Source of the DNA: Allotamlana fucoidanivorans | GTDB lineage: Bacteria; Bacteroidota; Bacteroidia; Flavobacteriales; Flavobacteriaceae | DNA length: 64,000 nucleotides | Assembly: GCF_045788535.1 (NCBI RefSeq) | Contig: NZ_CP074074.1 | Span: 2,480,001-2,544,000, forward strand | Direction of reading: 5' to 3' | Part shown: positions 24,594 to 33,623 of the stretch, piece by piece | Position numbering within the stretch: the stretch's first letter is position 1 | Layout: every line of letters begins with the position of its first letter | Program-made: the position numbers and the translations under genes | The notes under the pieces: generated by a model | Database searches by the model: none | Seen by the model: the letters and a program-made list of their open reading frames with translations, nothing else | What the model was told of the DNA's origin: nothing

Positions 24594-26009
24594 CTAAAAT
24601 TGAAAATAAATAAATTGTTCGCCACTGCCTTGTGCTATAATCAATAAAAATGTCATAATGGCCCAAACCAGACCTAAAACATAAGGTGACGTTTTTTGAG
24701 ATACTTCTTTCATAGAGGTATTTCTCATAAACCAATGACACAAGAACATAATGGCTATTACCGTTGATACTTTTATTATGGTAAACGTATCCAATATTTT
24801 TTCACCACCGGTTTGCATATAGAACATAGATTTTATCATATCCCAAGCTTTTTCAAAGGTTCTGGCTCTAAAGAAAACCCAGGTTATATTTACACAACTA
24901 AAGGTAATAAAAGCCAAAAACATACCATTCCATTTGGTTATTTCAAAGGGTAAATAACGTCTTTGTAAACGTTCTAAAATTAAATAAGTACCGTGTAAAC
25001 CACCCCAAACCATAAAGGTCCATGCAGCACCATGCCATAAACCACCTAATAACATAGTAATCATTAAAGCGGCATACATTCTCGTGATTCCATGACGGTT
25101 ACCACCCAAAGGGATGTACAAATAATCTCTTAACCAACTGGATAATGAAATATGCCAACGTCTCCATAAGTCGGAAAAGCCAAGTGAAGCATAAGGATAC
25201 CTAAAGTTATCGGGTAAAATAATGCCTAACATAAGAGCGATACCTATAGCACAGGTTGAATACCCAGCAAAATCAAAAAATATCTGTCCTGAAAAAGCAA
25301 TAGTGCCTACCCAAGCATCAACACCATGTAATAATTTAGCAGAACCAAAAACGTCATCTGATGTGCCTGCTAAAAGCGTATCTGCCATAACCACTTTTTG
25401 GAATAATCCAATGGTTAGTAAAAACAAGCCCCAAATAAACTGGTTAGTGGTTGCTTTCTTTTCTTCATAAAACTGTGTGATCAAGTCTTTTGCTCTAACA
25501 ATAGGACCAGCTACTAATTGCGGGAAGAAGGTCACGTACAGCGCAAAATCAAGAAATGTTCTAGCACGCTCTGTCTTTCTTTTATACATATCAATGGTAT
25601 ATGACATGGTTTGGAACGTATAGAATGAAATTCCCATAGGGAGAATGATATCCATGGGTTTTGCCTGAAAATCAACTCCGATAGCATTCATTACTAGTAC
25701 AAAATTTTCAAGAAGAAAATCACCATATTTAAAGAAACCTAAAAAACCAAGATTAACGAACATACTTAGCAACAACCACATTTTGCGTTTCTTTTGGTTG
25801 TCTTCAACAGCTAAATGTTTTCCTGCAGTCCAATCTATCATGGTAGATATCCAAAGAAGAATGACTAAAGGCGGATTCCACATGCCGTAGAATACATAAC
25901 TGGAAAACAATAACATACGTTTTTTATTGGTCCAGTTAAGTATTTTAGAATAATAAATGGCGAGAACTATAATTAAAAATAGTATAAAACTTAGTGAATT
26001 AAATAACAT
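24594..26009 (-). CDS. MBOAT family O-acyltransferase (AlgI/DltB-like)
   Basis: This 471-residue multi-pass inner-membrane protein has the AlgI-type signature YPYASLGFSDLWRRWHISLS with His286. The invariant MBOAT histidine is His326 in GGLWHGAAWTFMVWGG. Such proteins pass acyl groups (usually acetyl) from the cytoplasm across the membrane to periplasmic acyltransferases, which decorate exopolysaccharide, peptidoglycan or other glycans. The start is 2 bp from the stop of the preceding SGNH-like gene, so it is the last gene of a tight operon with four SGNH-like partners. No polysaccharide synthase lies in the same operon, so the acceptor is unknown. Confidence 0.93.
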   Translation of the reverse strand: MLFNSLSFILFLIIVLAIYYSKILNWTNKKRMLLFSSYVFYGMWNPPLVILLWISTMIDWTAGKHLAVEDNQKKRKMWLLLSMFVNLGFLGFFKYGDFLLENFVLVMNAIGVDFQAKPMDIILPMGISFYTFQTMSYTIDMYKRKTERARTFLDFALYVTFFPQLVAGPIVRAKDLITQFYEEKKATTNQFIWGLFLLTIGLFQKVVMADTLLAGTSDDVFGSAKLLHGVDAWVGTIAFSGQIFFDFAGYSTCAIGIALMLGIILPDNFRYPYASLGFSDLWRRWHISLSSWLRDYLYIPLGGNRHGITRMYAALMITMLLGGLWHGAAWTFMVWGGLHGTYLILERLQRRYLPFEITKWNGMFLAFITFSCVNITWVFFRARTFEKAWDMIKSMFYMQTGGEKILDTFTIIKVSTVIAIMFLCHWFMRNTSMKEVSQKTSPYVLGLVWAIMTFLLIIAQGSGEQFIYFQF

Positions 26010-26011
26010 GA

Positions 26012-27049
26012 TTAGTTAGGTTTTTGGTTGGTTAGTGCATTGTCTTCTTTTAATATTTTCACCAATTCTTTGGTGTAAAAATTGGCATCTTCTAAGGAAA
26101 GATGTGATTCTTCCGGACAGGTTAGATTTTTTAATTGATCAAAGTCCTCAAAATGATAGCTCTTTACATGAGCTACTTTTACTAATGAATCCCAAAACCG
26201 TTCTCTGGGAAGTCCCATTTTCTCACCCATTCTCACACCACCACTAGATGGTGGCCGAACCAGAATAAGATTACCGTTTCTTTCTTTAAATTTTTTTACA
26301 TCCTTCATAAAGAATTCAGTGGTAGCATCTTTTTCAGGAGGTGGTGAACCTTTACCAAAGAAATGCCAAACTTTAATAATTGAATTAGCAAAAGCAGTAT
26401 CAGTTACTGTTCTTGGCATCATACTCATGTTTCGTGGAATGGAAACATCTCCAAAATTGTAGAATGGAGGCTGGGCAGGAGGTGAAGTTCGTTTTCCCCA
26501 ACGAACATTTCTTAATAAGGATTTTAAATCGAGATCGTCATTCCATTCTTCCTCATCGGCAGACATTAATACCAAACTCTGTTGTAAGGGTACAGACAAC
26601 AAAAAGTTTGAGCGTTGTGCATAAGTTCCATCAAAGTAATGATCTACTTTGGCTTGTGGCCTTTCCCAAGGAAATGCTTTTGGAAACGTAGTCGAGAAGA
26701 ATAATCCGGGAGTAACTCCAACAATAACAGTTCCGTCAAAATCGGTATTATTTACAATGTCATGAAAGGTAGGAAGGGGAGATGACCCCGTTGATGCTAA
26801 CTGTAAAGGTTCTTTTCCGGTTGACTCTTTCCATTGATCTACTTGAATGTCAAAATAGGCTCTGGAAGACCCTAATATAATAACATCATCCTTAGTGGCA
26901 TTTTCCACTTTGGCACGTGTCATGGCCCAAAGGGCTTTTTCATCGTTTAGGGTAGGGTGAAATCCTTTGGATCTCCAATACATTTCCCATCCAATTGTTG
27001 CAATAAGCGTAATAGTTATGGCAATAATTAATGATTGTTTTAATTTCAT
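26012..27049 (-). CDS. Membrane-anchored SGNH-like protein, copy 4 (AlgJ/AlgX-type MBOAT partner)
   Basis: This 345-residue protein has one N-terminal membrane anchor (residues 5-22) followed by WRSKGF. A GDS-like block I follows, VIILGSSR, with candidate nucleophile Ser62. Next are a conserved GSSPLPTFHDIV block and GTVIVGVTPGLFFS. A C-terminal block EESHL contains candidate catalytic His316. This layout matches SGNH-fold acyltransferases such as AlgJ and AlgX that work with an MBOAT protein. The catalytic acid is not certain: the usual DxxH spacing is replaced by E-x-SH. It directly precedes the MBOAT gene. Role as a periplasmic O-acyltransferase is inferred from fold motifs and position. 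Confidence 0.72.
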   Translation of the reverse strand: MKLKQSLIIAITITLIATIGWEMYWRSKGFHPTLNDEKALWAMTRAKVENATKDDVIILGSSRAYFDIQVDQWKESTGKEPLQLASTGSSPLPTFHDIVNNTDFDGTVIVGVTPGLFFSTTFPKAFPWERPQAKVDHYFDGTYAQRSNFLLSVPLQQSLVLMSADEEEWNDDLDLKSLLRNVRWGKRTSPPAQPPFYNFGDVSIPRNMSMMPRTVTDTAFANSIIKVWHFFGKGSPPPEKDATTEFFMKDVKKFKERNGNLILVRPPSSGGVRMGEKMGLPRERFWDSLVKVAHVKSYHFEDFDQLKNLTCPEESHLSLEDANFYTKELVKILKEDNALTNQKPN

Positions 27050-27059
27050 ATTGATTGGT

Positions 27060-28087
27060 TTATTGGTTAGGTATTGCGTTGTCTTGTTTTAAAATTTTTA
27101 TTAATTCTTCGGTAAAATAGTCGGCATGATCGGCTTTTAAATGAGACCATTCTGGTAGGGTTAAATTTTGAAGCTGCGGGTAGTCTTCAAAGTGGTATGC
27201 TTTTACATTTGATTGTTCCACTAGTTTGTTCCAATATTCTTTCCTATTGACTACGCTATCTTCATTTTTTCTAAACTTTTCAGAAGAAGGGCATCTCAGT
27301 AAAATAACATTACCACCTTTTTCTTTAAACTTTTGAAGGTCCTTTAAAAAAAAATCATGGTAGCTTCTTTTTTTGGTTTAAGGTTGTCTCCATCAATCAA
27401 GAAGGACCACACGCGTTTTACAGAGTTGGCATAAGCCGTGTCTGTTTCCATACGTTTTTTCATTCTAACATTTCGATCCAATCTGGTTGTTGACATATTA
27501 TGAAAGGGAGGCATGGTTCTTTTCTTTTTGAGACGATCACCAATCTTTACTTTTTTAATAAGCGCCTTTAGCTTAATACCATCAACGCCACTGGTTTCAC
27601 TCATTAAAGCTAAACTATTTTGCAGTGGTATTGATAATTGATGGTTTAATCGTTGTGCATAAGTTCTATCATGAAAATGATCTACTTTTTTTTGAGGTCT
27701 TTTCCAAGATTGTTTTTTGGGATCCGTACTAGAGAAAAATAACCCAGGTGTAACTCCAACCAAAATAGTACCGTTGAAATTGGAGGTATTTACAATATCA
27801 TGAAATACGGGTAAGGGGCTAGATCCACCCATTGCCAATTGAATGGGTTTTTTACCCGTTTTTTCCTCCCATATATCTAGTTGTATGTTGTACATAACTC
27901 TTGAAGAACCAATAAGCACGATATCATCTTTAGATAATTTATCAACTTTGGCGCGTTGTACCGCCCATAAAGCCTCATTGTTATCTATAGAAGGTTTAAA
28001 TCCTTTTGATCGCCAATAGAGTTCCCAAATGCTTACACCAATTAGGGTTAATGCCAAGGCAATAAACAAAGATTGTTTTAAATTCAT
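27060..28087 (-). pseudogene. SGNH-like protein, copy 3, frameshifted in a poly-T run
   Basis: The first frame runs from ATG 28087 through the anchor, GSSR block and GGSSPLPVFHDIV, and stops at 27344 after KKEATMIFF. The rest of the protein (LKDLQKFKEKGGNVILLRCP to NAIPNQ, stop at 27060-27062) is intact in another phase. The switch lies in nine consecutive T on the coding strand (27346-27354); ten would restore the frame. The restored length would be 342 residues, equal to copy 2. The change may be a true frameshift, phase-variable slippage or a sequencing error. No other damage is visible. Confidence 0.8.
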
Positions 28088-28097
28088 TTTGCTTGGT

Positions 28098-29126
28098 TTA
28101 TTGGTTAGGTATTGCGTTGTCTTGTTTTAAAATTTTTATTAATTCTTTAGTAAAGTAATCTGCATGTTCTGCTTTTAAATGAGACCATTCAGGAAGATCT
28201 AAATTTTGAAGTTGCGGGTAGTCTTCAAAATGATACGACTTTACTGCAGCTTTTGCTACCAAATCATCCCAAACTGTATCTCTTGGAGTGATTTTTTTTT
28301 CTAATTCTCTAAAGACATCAGAAGAAGGGCATCTCAGTAAAATAACATTGCCGCCTTTTTCTTTAAACTTTTCTAAGTCTTTTAAAAAAAATGCCATAGT
28401 TGATTTTTTGTCCGGAAGTGGACCATCACTTTTAAAAAAGAACTCCCACACATGTTTTACAGAGTTGGCATAAGCAGTATCTATTTCCATACGTTTTTTC
28501 ATTCTAACATTTCTGTCAATGGTTATAGTGGAAAAATCGTGAAATGGTGGCATTTCTCTCGGCTTTTCCGCCCTAGTTCCAATTTTTACTTTACTAATAA
28601 ACTCTTTAAGGTTAATACCGTCTATACCTTTTGTCTCACTTATGAACGCAAAACTGTTTTGAAGAGGTATAGATAGCTGGTGGTTAAGACGCTGTGCATA
28701 GGTTCTATTGTGAAAATAGTCAACATTGGTTTGGGGCCTTTTCCAAGAATCTGCTTTGGGAAATGTGGTTGAAAAAAACAAAGGAGGTGTAACACCAACT
28801 AAGATGGTGCCATTAAAATTAGTAGTATGTACAATGTCATGAAAGACTGGTAGGGGACTAGAGCCTCCCATAGCTAGTTGGATTGGTTTATTTCCTATTT
28901 TTTCTTCCCAAATGTCTAATTGAATATCAAAGTGAACCCTTGAGGAGCCAATGATTACAAAGTCATCTTTAGATAATCGATCAACTTTTGCACGTTCTAC
29001 AGCCCACAAAGCGTCATTTCCATCTATTGATGGTTTGACTCCTTTAGAACGCCAATATAACTCCCATGTAACAGTTCCTAGAAGGCTAATTACTATGGCA
29101 ATAATTAATGAATTTTTCAATTTCAT
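28098..29126 (-). CDS. Membrane-anchored SGNH-like protein, copy 2
   Basis: This 342-residue paralogue of the neighbouring genes is most similar to copy 3; the last 40 or so bases of the two genes are identical. It has an N-terminal anchor (residues 5-22), block I VIIGSSR with Ser62, a GGSSPLPVFHDIVH block, GTILVGVTPPLFFS, and EWSHL with His316 near the C-terminus. An internal sequence, AFFLKDLEKFKEKGGNVILL, shows the frame lost in copy 3. It lies 10 bp upstream of copy 3 in the same transcription unit. Predicted as a periplasmic acyltransferase or esterase acting with the MBOAT protein; family assignment is from motifs only. Confidence 0.72.
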   Translation of the reverse strand: MKLKNSLIIAIVISLLGTVTWELYWRSKGVKPSIDGNDALWAVERAKVDRLSKDDFVIIGSSRVHFDIQLDIWEEKIGNKPIQLAMGGSSPLPVFHDIVHTTNFNGTILVGVTPPLFFSTTFPKADSWKRPQTNVDYFHNRTYAQRLNHQLSIPLQNSFAFISETKGIDGINLKEFISKVKIGTRAEKPREMPPFHDFSTITIDRNVRMKKRMEIDTAYANSVKHVWEFFFKSDGPLPDKKSTMAFFLKDLEKFKEKGGNVILLRCPSSDVFRELEKKITPRDTVWDDLVAKAAVKSYHFEDYPQLQNLDLPEWSHLKAEHADYFTKELIKILKQDNAIPNQ

Positions 29127-29141
29127 TTTGTTTTGTTTCGG

Positions 29142-30191
29142 TTAATTGGTTTTGTGTTTTTTTAAGTGTCCGTCTTTAATTAACTGATATACCATGTCTT
29201 TGGTATATGTTTTGGCATCTTCGGCATTCATATGGGACCATTCTGGTAAGGTGTGTTTAGACATGAATTCATAATCTTCAAAATGATAGCCAGGGCACTC
29301 AATAGCCTTAATAAAGCTATTCCAAACTTTATCTCTTGGCATCATGCGTTTTGTGTGTTTATTCCAGCCTTCTTCAGCTTTATGTCTAACAAATATTACC
29401 TTACCTCCTCGGCCTTTAAACTTTTTAACTAAAACTGAGAGTGTTTTAATTTCTCTTTGAACGGTGTTTTCAACTTTTTTTGAGTAGTCTGGAACCCCTG
29501 GAATAACCTTGTCCCACTCATCAGTGATTTCTTTTTGATAAGCAGGGTTATTGGTTAATCGCGGAAACATTATTAAATTTCTGTATTCATCATTGTAACC
29601 AATATTTACTAATTTGAATTTGTCTCCTTTAATCCTGTCATCATCAATTGAGATTCTATTGATTAGTGATTTTAAATCTAAGTCATTATAGGATTTTGCC
29701 TCTGAGGCACTAAGCATGACTAGGTTCCTTTTTAATGGTTTTGAAAGCTCGAAACCCAATCGTTGAGAGTAAGTTCGGTCATAGTAATGTTTTACCCATT
29801 GTTTGGTTACATTTCTTCTGAAAGAACTATCAAAAAAAGCTAAGGGGGTGACTCCAATAACTAAAGTTCCATTAAATTTGGTGTTATTTATAACATCTTC
29901 AATAAATGGTTGTGGAGGTTTCCCATTTCCTGTTAAATTAATGGGTTTTATCCCTTGAGTATCTTCCCAAGCATGCGTATTGAAGTTGTAACCTGTTCTG
30001 GAAGCACCTAATAGAATAATATCTTCTGAGGTCGCTTTTTCTACCTTAGCTCTTTCTTGGCTCCACAAATTTCTGTCGTCTTCTAAATAGGCGATGTAAT
30101 AATCGGTTTGTGTACGCCAATAGAGTTCCCAAATGGTAATACTAGCAATAGTTAATACCAAAGCAAAGGTAAAAGATTGTTTTAATTTCAT
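29142..30191 (-). CDS. Membrane-anchored SGNH-like protein, copy 1 (most divergent)
   Basis: This 349-residue protein has the same layout: an N-terminal anchor (5-22), block I LLGASR with candidate Ser64, GNGKPPQPFIEDVI replacing the GSSPLP block, GTLVIGVTPLAFFDSS, and EWSHM near the C-terminus. It is clearly the outgroup of the four copies, with an altered second block and an extra segment after the anchor (TQTDYYIAYLEDDRN). That points to an older duplication and perhaps a different acceptor. It is the first SGNH-like gene of the operon, 13 bp after the NTF2-like lipoprotein gene. Confidence 0.7.
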   Translation of the reverse strand: MKLKQSFTFALVLTIASITIWELYWRTQTDYYIAYLEDDRNLWSQERAKVEKATSEDIILLGASRTGYNFNTHAWEDTQGIKPINLTGNGKPPQPFIEDVINNTKFNGTLVIGVTPLAFFDSSFRRNVTKQWVKHYYDRTYSQRLGFELSKPLKRNLVMLSASEAKSYNDLDLKSLINRISIDDDRIKGDKFKLVNIGYNDEYRNLIMFPRLTNNPAYQKEITDEWDKVIPGVPDYSKKVENTVQREIKTLSVLVKKFKGRGGKVIFVRHKAEEGWNKHTKRMMPRDKVWNSFIKAIECPGYHFEDYEFMSKHTLPEWSHMNAEDAKTYTKDMVYQLIKDGHLKKHKTN

Positions 30192-30204
30192 TTACTATAC
30201 AATA

Positions 30205-31086
30205 TCATTTAGCCATAACATCAGCAATTCCTTTGGTATCTGCATATTGTTGAAAAGAAATGATTTTACCATCTTTAAGTGTCCATAAATGTGCCATTTG
30301 CAAATTCATGGCATTGCCATTTTCCTTGTATTTTGATTCATATTTGCCGGTAACTAATATTTTATCATTAGTCATTTCATGGAATTCAAGGTCAATGGCA
30401 TGCCAATATTCCCATTCTTCAGCAATTCTTGAAAACAAACCTTCAAGAACAGCATCAAAGCCTTGATAAGGATTTTTATCGGCATATGGAAAATTTTCGG
30501 CTTCCATCCAAATAAGGTTTTCATCCATGACGGCTCCAGCTTCATCGATTTTCCCAGCAGCAAAATCAGTATATAGTTTTCTCACAATATTTACATTTTC
30601 AGGATTTAAAAAAGGATCAATACCCAATTGACTCATAAAGGCTAGATTGTCCATAAAATCTTGTTCTTGGGCAATTTTGCCATCTTTTATTTTTGCAATG
30701 GTAACCCCAGTAAGATCTATTGATTTTCCAGTGGCAGGTATCCCAAAAAAATCACCTGTGTGTTTACCTTTAAAGCGCCAATGTTTAACTAAGTTGTCAC
30801 CTTGCCCAAAAATATTTTCAATGGAAAATTCAACTTCGGAAAATCCAGTAATAAAATTTGAATAATAGGCTTTGAAATCTTTTATACCCACCACATTCTC
30901 AGGACTAGAGATCATGGTAATATTGGTGTCAAAATTGGTGTCGTTAATTAAATCAATCTGACCTTGATTAACAATGTTGTCCCAAACATTGGAATACATA
31001 GTTATGTTTTGTTCAACTTTTGAATTGTTGCATGCAGAAAGAATAATAAGCATGAATAAAAAGGGAACATGTTTTAGTGTTTTCAT
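30205..31086 (-). CDS. Lipoprotein with two SnoaL/NTF2-like domains
   Basis: This 293-residue lipoprotein has lipobox LSAC. Two NTF2-like domains follow: residues about 30-150, with FKAYYSNFITGFSEVEFSIE and HWRFKGKHTGDFFGIPATGK as in ester-cyclase (SnoaL) proteins, and about 155-290, with ENVNIVRKLYTDFAAGKIDE and HLWTLKDGKIISFQQYAD. The family includes polyketide cyclases and many ligand-binding proteins; activity is unknown. Its stop is 13 bp from the first SGNH-like gene, so it likely heads the MBOAT operon. The leader contains AAAACCAACCAA just before the ATG. Confidence 0.78.
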   Translation of the reverse strand: MKTLKHVPFLFMLIILSACNNSKVEQNITMYSNVWDNIVNQGQIDLINDTNFDTNITMISSPENVVGIKDFKAYYSNFITGFSEVEFSIENIFGQGDNLVKHWRFKGKHTGDFFGIPATGKSIDLTGVTIAKIKDGKIAQEQDFMDNLAFMSQLGIDPFLNPENVNIVRKLYTDFAAGKIDEAGAVMDENLIWMEAENFPYADKNPYQGFDAVLEGLFSRIAEEWEYWHAIDLEFHEMTNDKILVTGKYESKYKENGNAMNLQMAHLWTLKDGKIISFQQYADTKGIADVMAK

Positions 31087-31159
31087 TTTTTGGTTGGTTT
31101 TAATGGTTAATTTTTATCGATTACAAGCCGGGCTAATGCTTTTAATAACGTAATAAATA

Positions 31160-32503
31160 CTAGTAAGCACTAATACTATATTGAGTAAATTTTTTAATTG
31201 ATTTTTTATGTTTCTTAAAGTTAATGAGTTGCATTAAAAAAAAGGCAATCAATGGTGACATGGCAATTATAATAAATACATATTCCCAATCCATAAGTTC
31301 TTTTAAGGTTCCAACAAGTCCAGAACCTATGGCTCTACCCGTATTTGATAGTGCCATGTAAAGGGTAAATTGTGTGGCGGCTACGGTTTTCCAGCACAAT
31401 TGCATAGCCGAGGCAAAAATGGCTATGGTAAGAAAGGTATATCCTAAGTAATATAAGAGAATAAAGCTAAAAATAACTTTATCATTATTCCATATACTAG
31501 GTAAAAAAGAAAAGGAGGCTATTAAAACAATTAAGAAAATTAGATAAATTGAGAGCATTCGTTTTTTACCAAAAAAGTCTACTAAGGCTCCCCCAATGAA
31601 CATACCAAAAAAACCAGCAACCACCGTTGTTATGGAATATACATTGGAATAGGAGGTATTGGTCCAATCTAGCTCTTGAATGGTAAATATGGGTAAAAGT
31701 GTGTCAATTAACCCATACATAATACCTAAAGTAAACATGGCGAATGCTAAAATAAGACTTGATGGTAAGATGGTTACTTTATAAATGCATCTAAAAATTT
31801 TAGTCCAACTCGTTAATTGCGCTTTCTTTGATATTGGAGACGCCTTTCCTTTTGACCACGGGGTTAGCTTTTCACCGGGTCGCTCTCTAAAACATATAGG
31901 TACTAGAATGATAAAAAAGGTACTTATAGACATTGAGGTAATGGCTGTTGAAAAACCCAATAGATTTATTAAAGTAGTACCAATAACTAATGATAAAGCT
32001 ACGCCTATTGTTTTTGCGCCCCACATGAGTCCGTTTGCTCTAGCTTGTTCATTGACAGGTATAACATCTATAGCCATGCCGTCTGTGGCCACGTCTTGAA
32101 AAGCACCAAAAAAACTTATAAAAAAACCAGAAATCATTAAGCCAGTAATGTTATTTAAAGGGTCATGAATAAGGCCAATACTTAAAAAACTTAAAATAAG
32201 ACCAATTTGGCCAAAAATCACCCATGGTCTTTTACGTCCCATGGATAATAAGGTAAAACGATCCATGAGAGGTGCAACCAGTATTTTGAAACTCCATGGA
32301 ATTCCAATAACTGCTACAAAACTTGCAATTTCCATTGGAGATTTCTCGTTCATGGCTAACCAAGCCGGTATAGCAAAAAAGGTAATGCCCTCAGGTATAC
32401 CCTGCGCAATGTATAGTACTGAAAATGTAATGTATCTTAATATGGCATTTTCTGTTAAAAATAAGCGATACTTATCTTTAAGATTTTTGGTTTTTAAATC
32501 CAT
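31160..32503 (-). CDS. MFS transporter, AmpG/PAT-like
   Basis: This 447-residue inner-membrane protein has about 12 helices. LYIAQGIPEGITFFAIPAWLA near the start, the MDRFTLLSMGRKRPWVIFGQ loop and FISFFGAFQDVATDGMAIDVI are signatures of the PAT branch. That branch includes AmpG (muropeptide import) and the acetyl-CoA transporter AT-1. Lying next to an MBOAT acylation operon, either an acyl donor or a glycan fragment is an attractive cargo, but the sequence does not decide. A hairpin at 32552-32579 separates it from the upstream gene, so it probably has its own promoter. Confidence 0.8.
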   Translation of the reverse strand: MDLKTKNLKDKYRLFLTENAILRYITFSVLYIAQGIPEGITFFAIPAWLAMNEKSPMEIASFVAVIGIPWSFKILVAPLMDRFTLLSMGRKRPWVIFGQIGLILSFLSIGLIHDPLNNITGLMISGFFISFFGAFQDVATDGMAIDVIPVNEQARANGLMWGAKTIGVALSLVIGTTLINLLGFSTAITSMSISTFFIILVPICFRERPGEKLTPWSKGKASPISKKAQLTSWTKIFRCIYKVTILPSSLILAFAMFTLGIMYGLIDTLLPIFTIQELDWTNTSYSNVYSITTVVAGFFGMFIGGALVDFFGKKRMLSIYLIFLIVLIASFSFLPSIWNNDKVIFSFILLYYLGYTFLTIAIFASAMQLCWKTVAATQFTLYMALSNTGRAIGSGLVGTLKELMDWEYVFIIIAMSPLIAFFLMQLINFKKHKKSIKKFTQYSISAY

Positions 32504-32551
32504 GGAAAGTTGGTTAGGTAGAATGTAAAGCCTATTGACTATTTAATTAAT

Positions 32552-32579
32552 AAAATGCCCAACAAACGTTGAGCATTTT
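32552..32579 (-). terminator. Terminator after the unknown secreted protein gene
   Basis: AAAATGCCCAAC (32552-32563) pairs with GTTGAGCATTTT (32568-32579) with one mismatch and a 4-base loop. It directly follows the stop codon at 32590. The flanking A/T runs would allow termination in this direction. Confidence 0.7.
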
Positions 32580-32589
32580 ATATGAATTA

Positions 32590-33318
32590 CTAATTAGATA
32601 ATTCTTTTTTAAGTGTATAAATATAAGCCCAATCAGACTCAACAGCACTTCTGAATTTTTCTCTAAGCTTGTCTGTTTTAGATTTGCCGTGGGCCTTTTC
32701 ATAGACTTTCCAAACCCCATCTCGTACAACATCTAAATCTGAAAAACTATTAAAAGGAATTCCTATAAAATAATCAGCTACTTCTGGTGCTCCACCAACA
32801 ACACTGTACCATCTACCACGGTTATCTCCTTCGGCTGCTTTCACAGCTTTTGAAATTTCACTTACCACCTCTTTAAAACTGGTTGAGTTATTGATTTTGA
32901 CATTGTAAACCCAAACTAGTTTAATGTCTTCAGAAAAAGGTGCCGTCATACTAACACTGGGCATATACCGAGCAACGTTGTAATGTACACTCTTAACATG
33001 AGGCATAATAAATTTGGTCACAATCATACGACATTCTTTTCCTGCCGGATCAGGATCCTCATCCATTTCTGCCCAGTTAGCCATAATACTGGTCATGGTA
33101 TATACATTGCCCTCGCCTTGCAGGCGTTTCCATATATTCCATTTGTCTTCACCATTGTTTTCTAGGTAACATGCTTTCCATGATTTTACACCTTCTACAA
33201 ATTCAGCGTCATGCCCGGGCTTAACGGTAATCTCTGTGAGATTTAATAAAAAAGATTCGGTTTCTTGTGATGCCACTACTAGTGGGAGTAGAATCAATAC
33301 ATACAATAATTTTCTCAT
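32590..33318 (-). CDS. Secreted protein of unknown function, possible tandem ferredoxin-like (NIPSNAP/ABM-type) domains
   Basis: This 242-residue protein has a signal peptide (MRKLLYVLILLPLVVASQ). I do not recognise a named family. The first half (LNLTEITVKPGHDAEFVEGV, then VYTMTSIMANWAEMDE) and the second half (LVWVYNVKINNSTSFKEVVS, then WYSVVGGAPEVADYFIGIPF) both have the strand-helix-strand rhythm of dimeric alpha-beta barrel domains. A duplicated barrel is therefore plausible. It is flanked by its own terminator and by a promoter region containing a 9-bp inverted repeat (33352-33372). Confidence 0.55.
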   Translation of the reverse strand: MRKLLYVLILLPLVVASQETESFLLNLTEITVKPGHDAEFVEGVKSWKACYLENNGEDKWNIWKRLQGEGNVYTMTSIMANWAEMDEDPDPAGKECRMIVTKFIMPHVKSVHYNVARYMPSVSMTAPFSEDIKLVWVYNVKINNSTSFKEVVSEISKAVKAAEGDNRGRWYSVVGGAPEVADYFIGIPFNSFSDLDVVRDGVWKVYEKAHGKSKTDKLREKFRSAVESDWAYIYTLKKELSN

Positions 33319-33351
33319 AATGTTGGTTGGTTTTAATTAATATTAAATAAT

Positions 33352-33372
33352 GTGTTAAAATATTTTTAACAC
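33352..33372. promoter_or_regulatory. 9-bp perfect inverted repeat, operator candidate
   Basis: GTGTTAAAA (33352-33360) and TTTTAACAC (33364-33372) flank TAT. It lies 34 bp upstream of the ATG of the minus-strand secreted-protein gene, where a repressor could cover the promoter. Confidence 0.4.
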
Positions 33373-33538
33373 GATAATCTCATTAAAATCAATTCGGGGC
33401 AATCGGTTAAATCTTGCTATTTGAGAGAGAAGTAATAGTATGTGTATTATCACCGTTTTAAATATAGGTATTTTTTTGGTTATGAAAGCACTATTAAAAA
33501 AAAAGCTTTAACATTTTTTTATCGTCTTACTTAGTTTT

Positions 33539-33565
33539 ATCACTAAAAACAGAGTTTTTAGTGAT
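33539..33565. promoter_or_regulatory. 12-bp perfect inverted repeat with 3-base spacer
   Basis: ATCACTAAAAAC and GTTTTTAGTGAT are separated by AGA. The short spacer and position in a divergent promoter region fit an operator or a hairpin. There is no T-tract, so a terminator is less likely. Confidence 0.45.
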
Positions 33566-33623
33566 TTCAAGATATATTCTGCGTATGGACTGGTATTTAC
33601 GATGTAAAGTTTTTTGTTTTACC

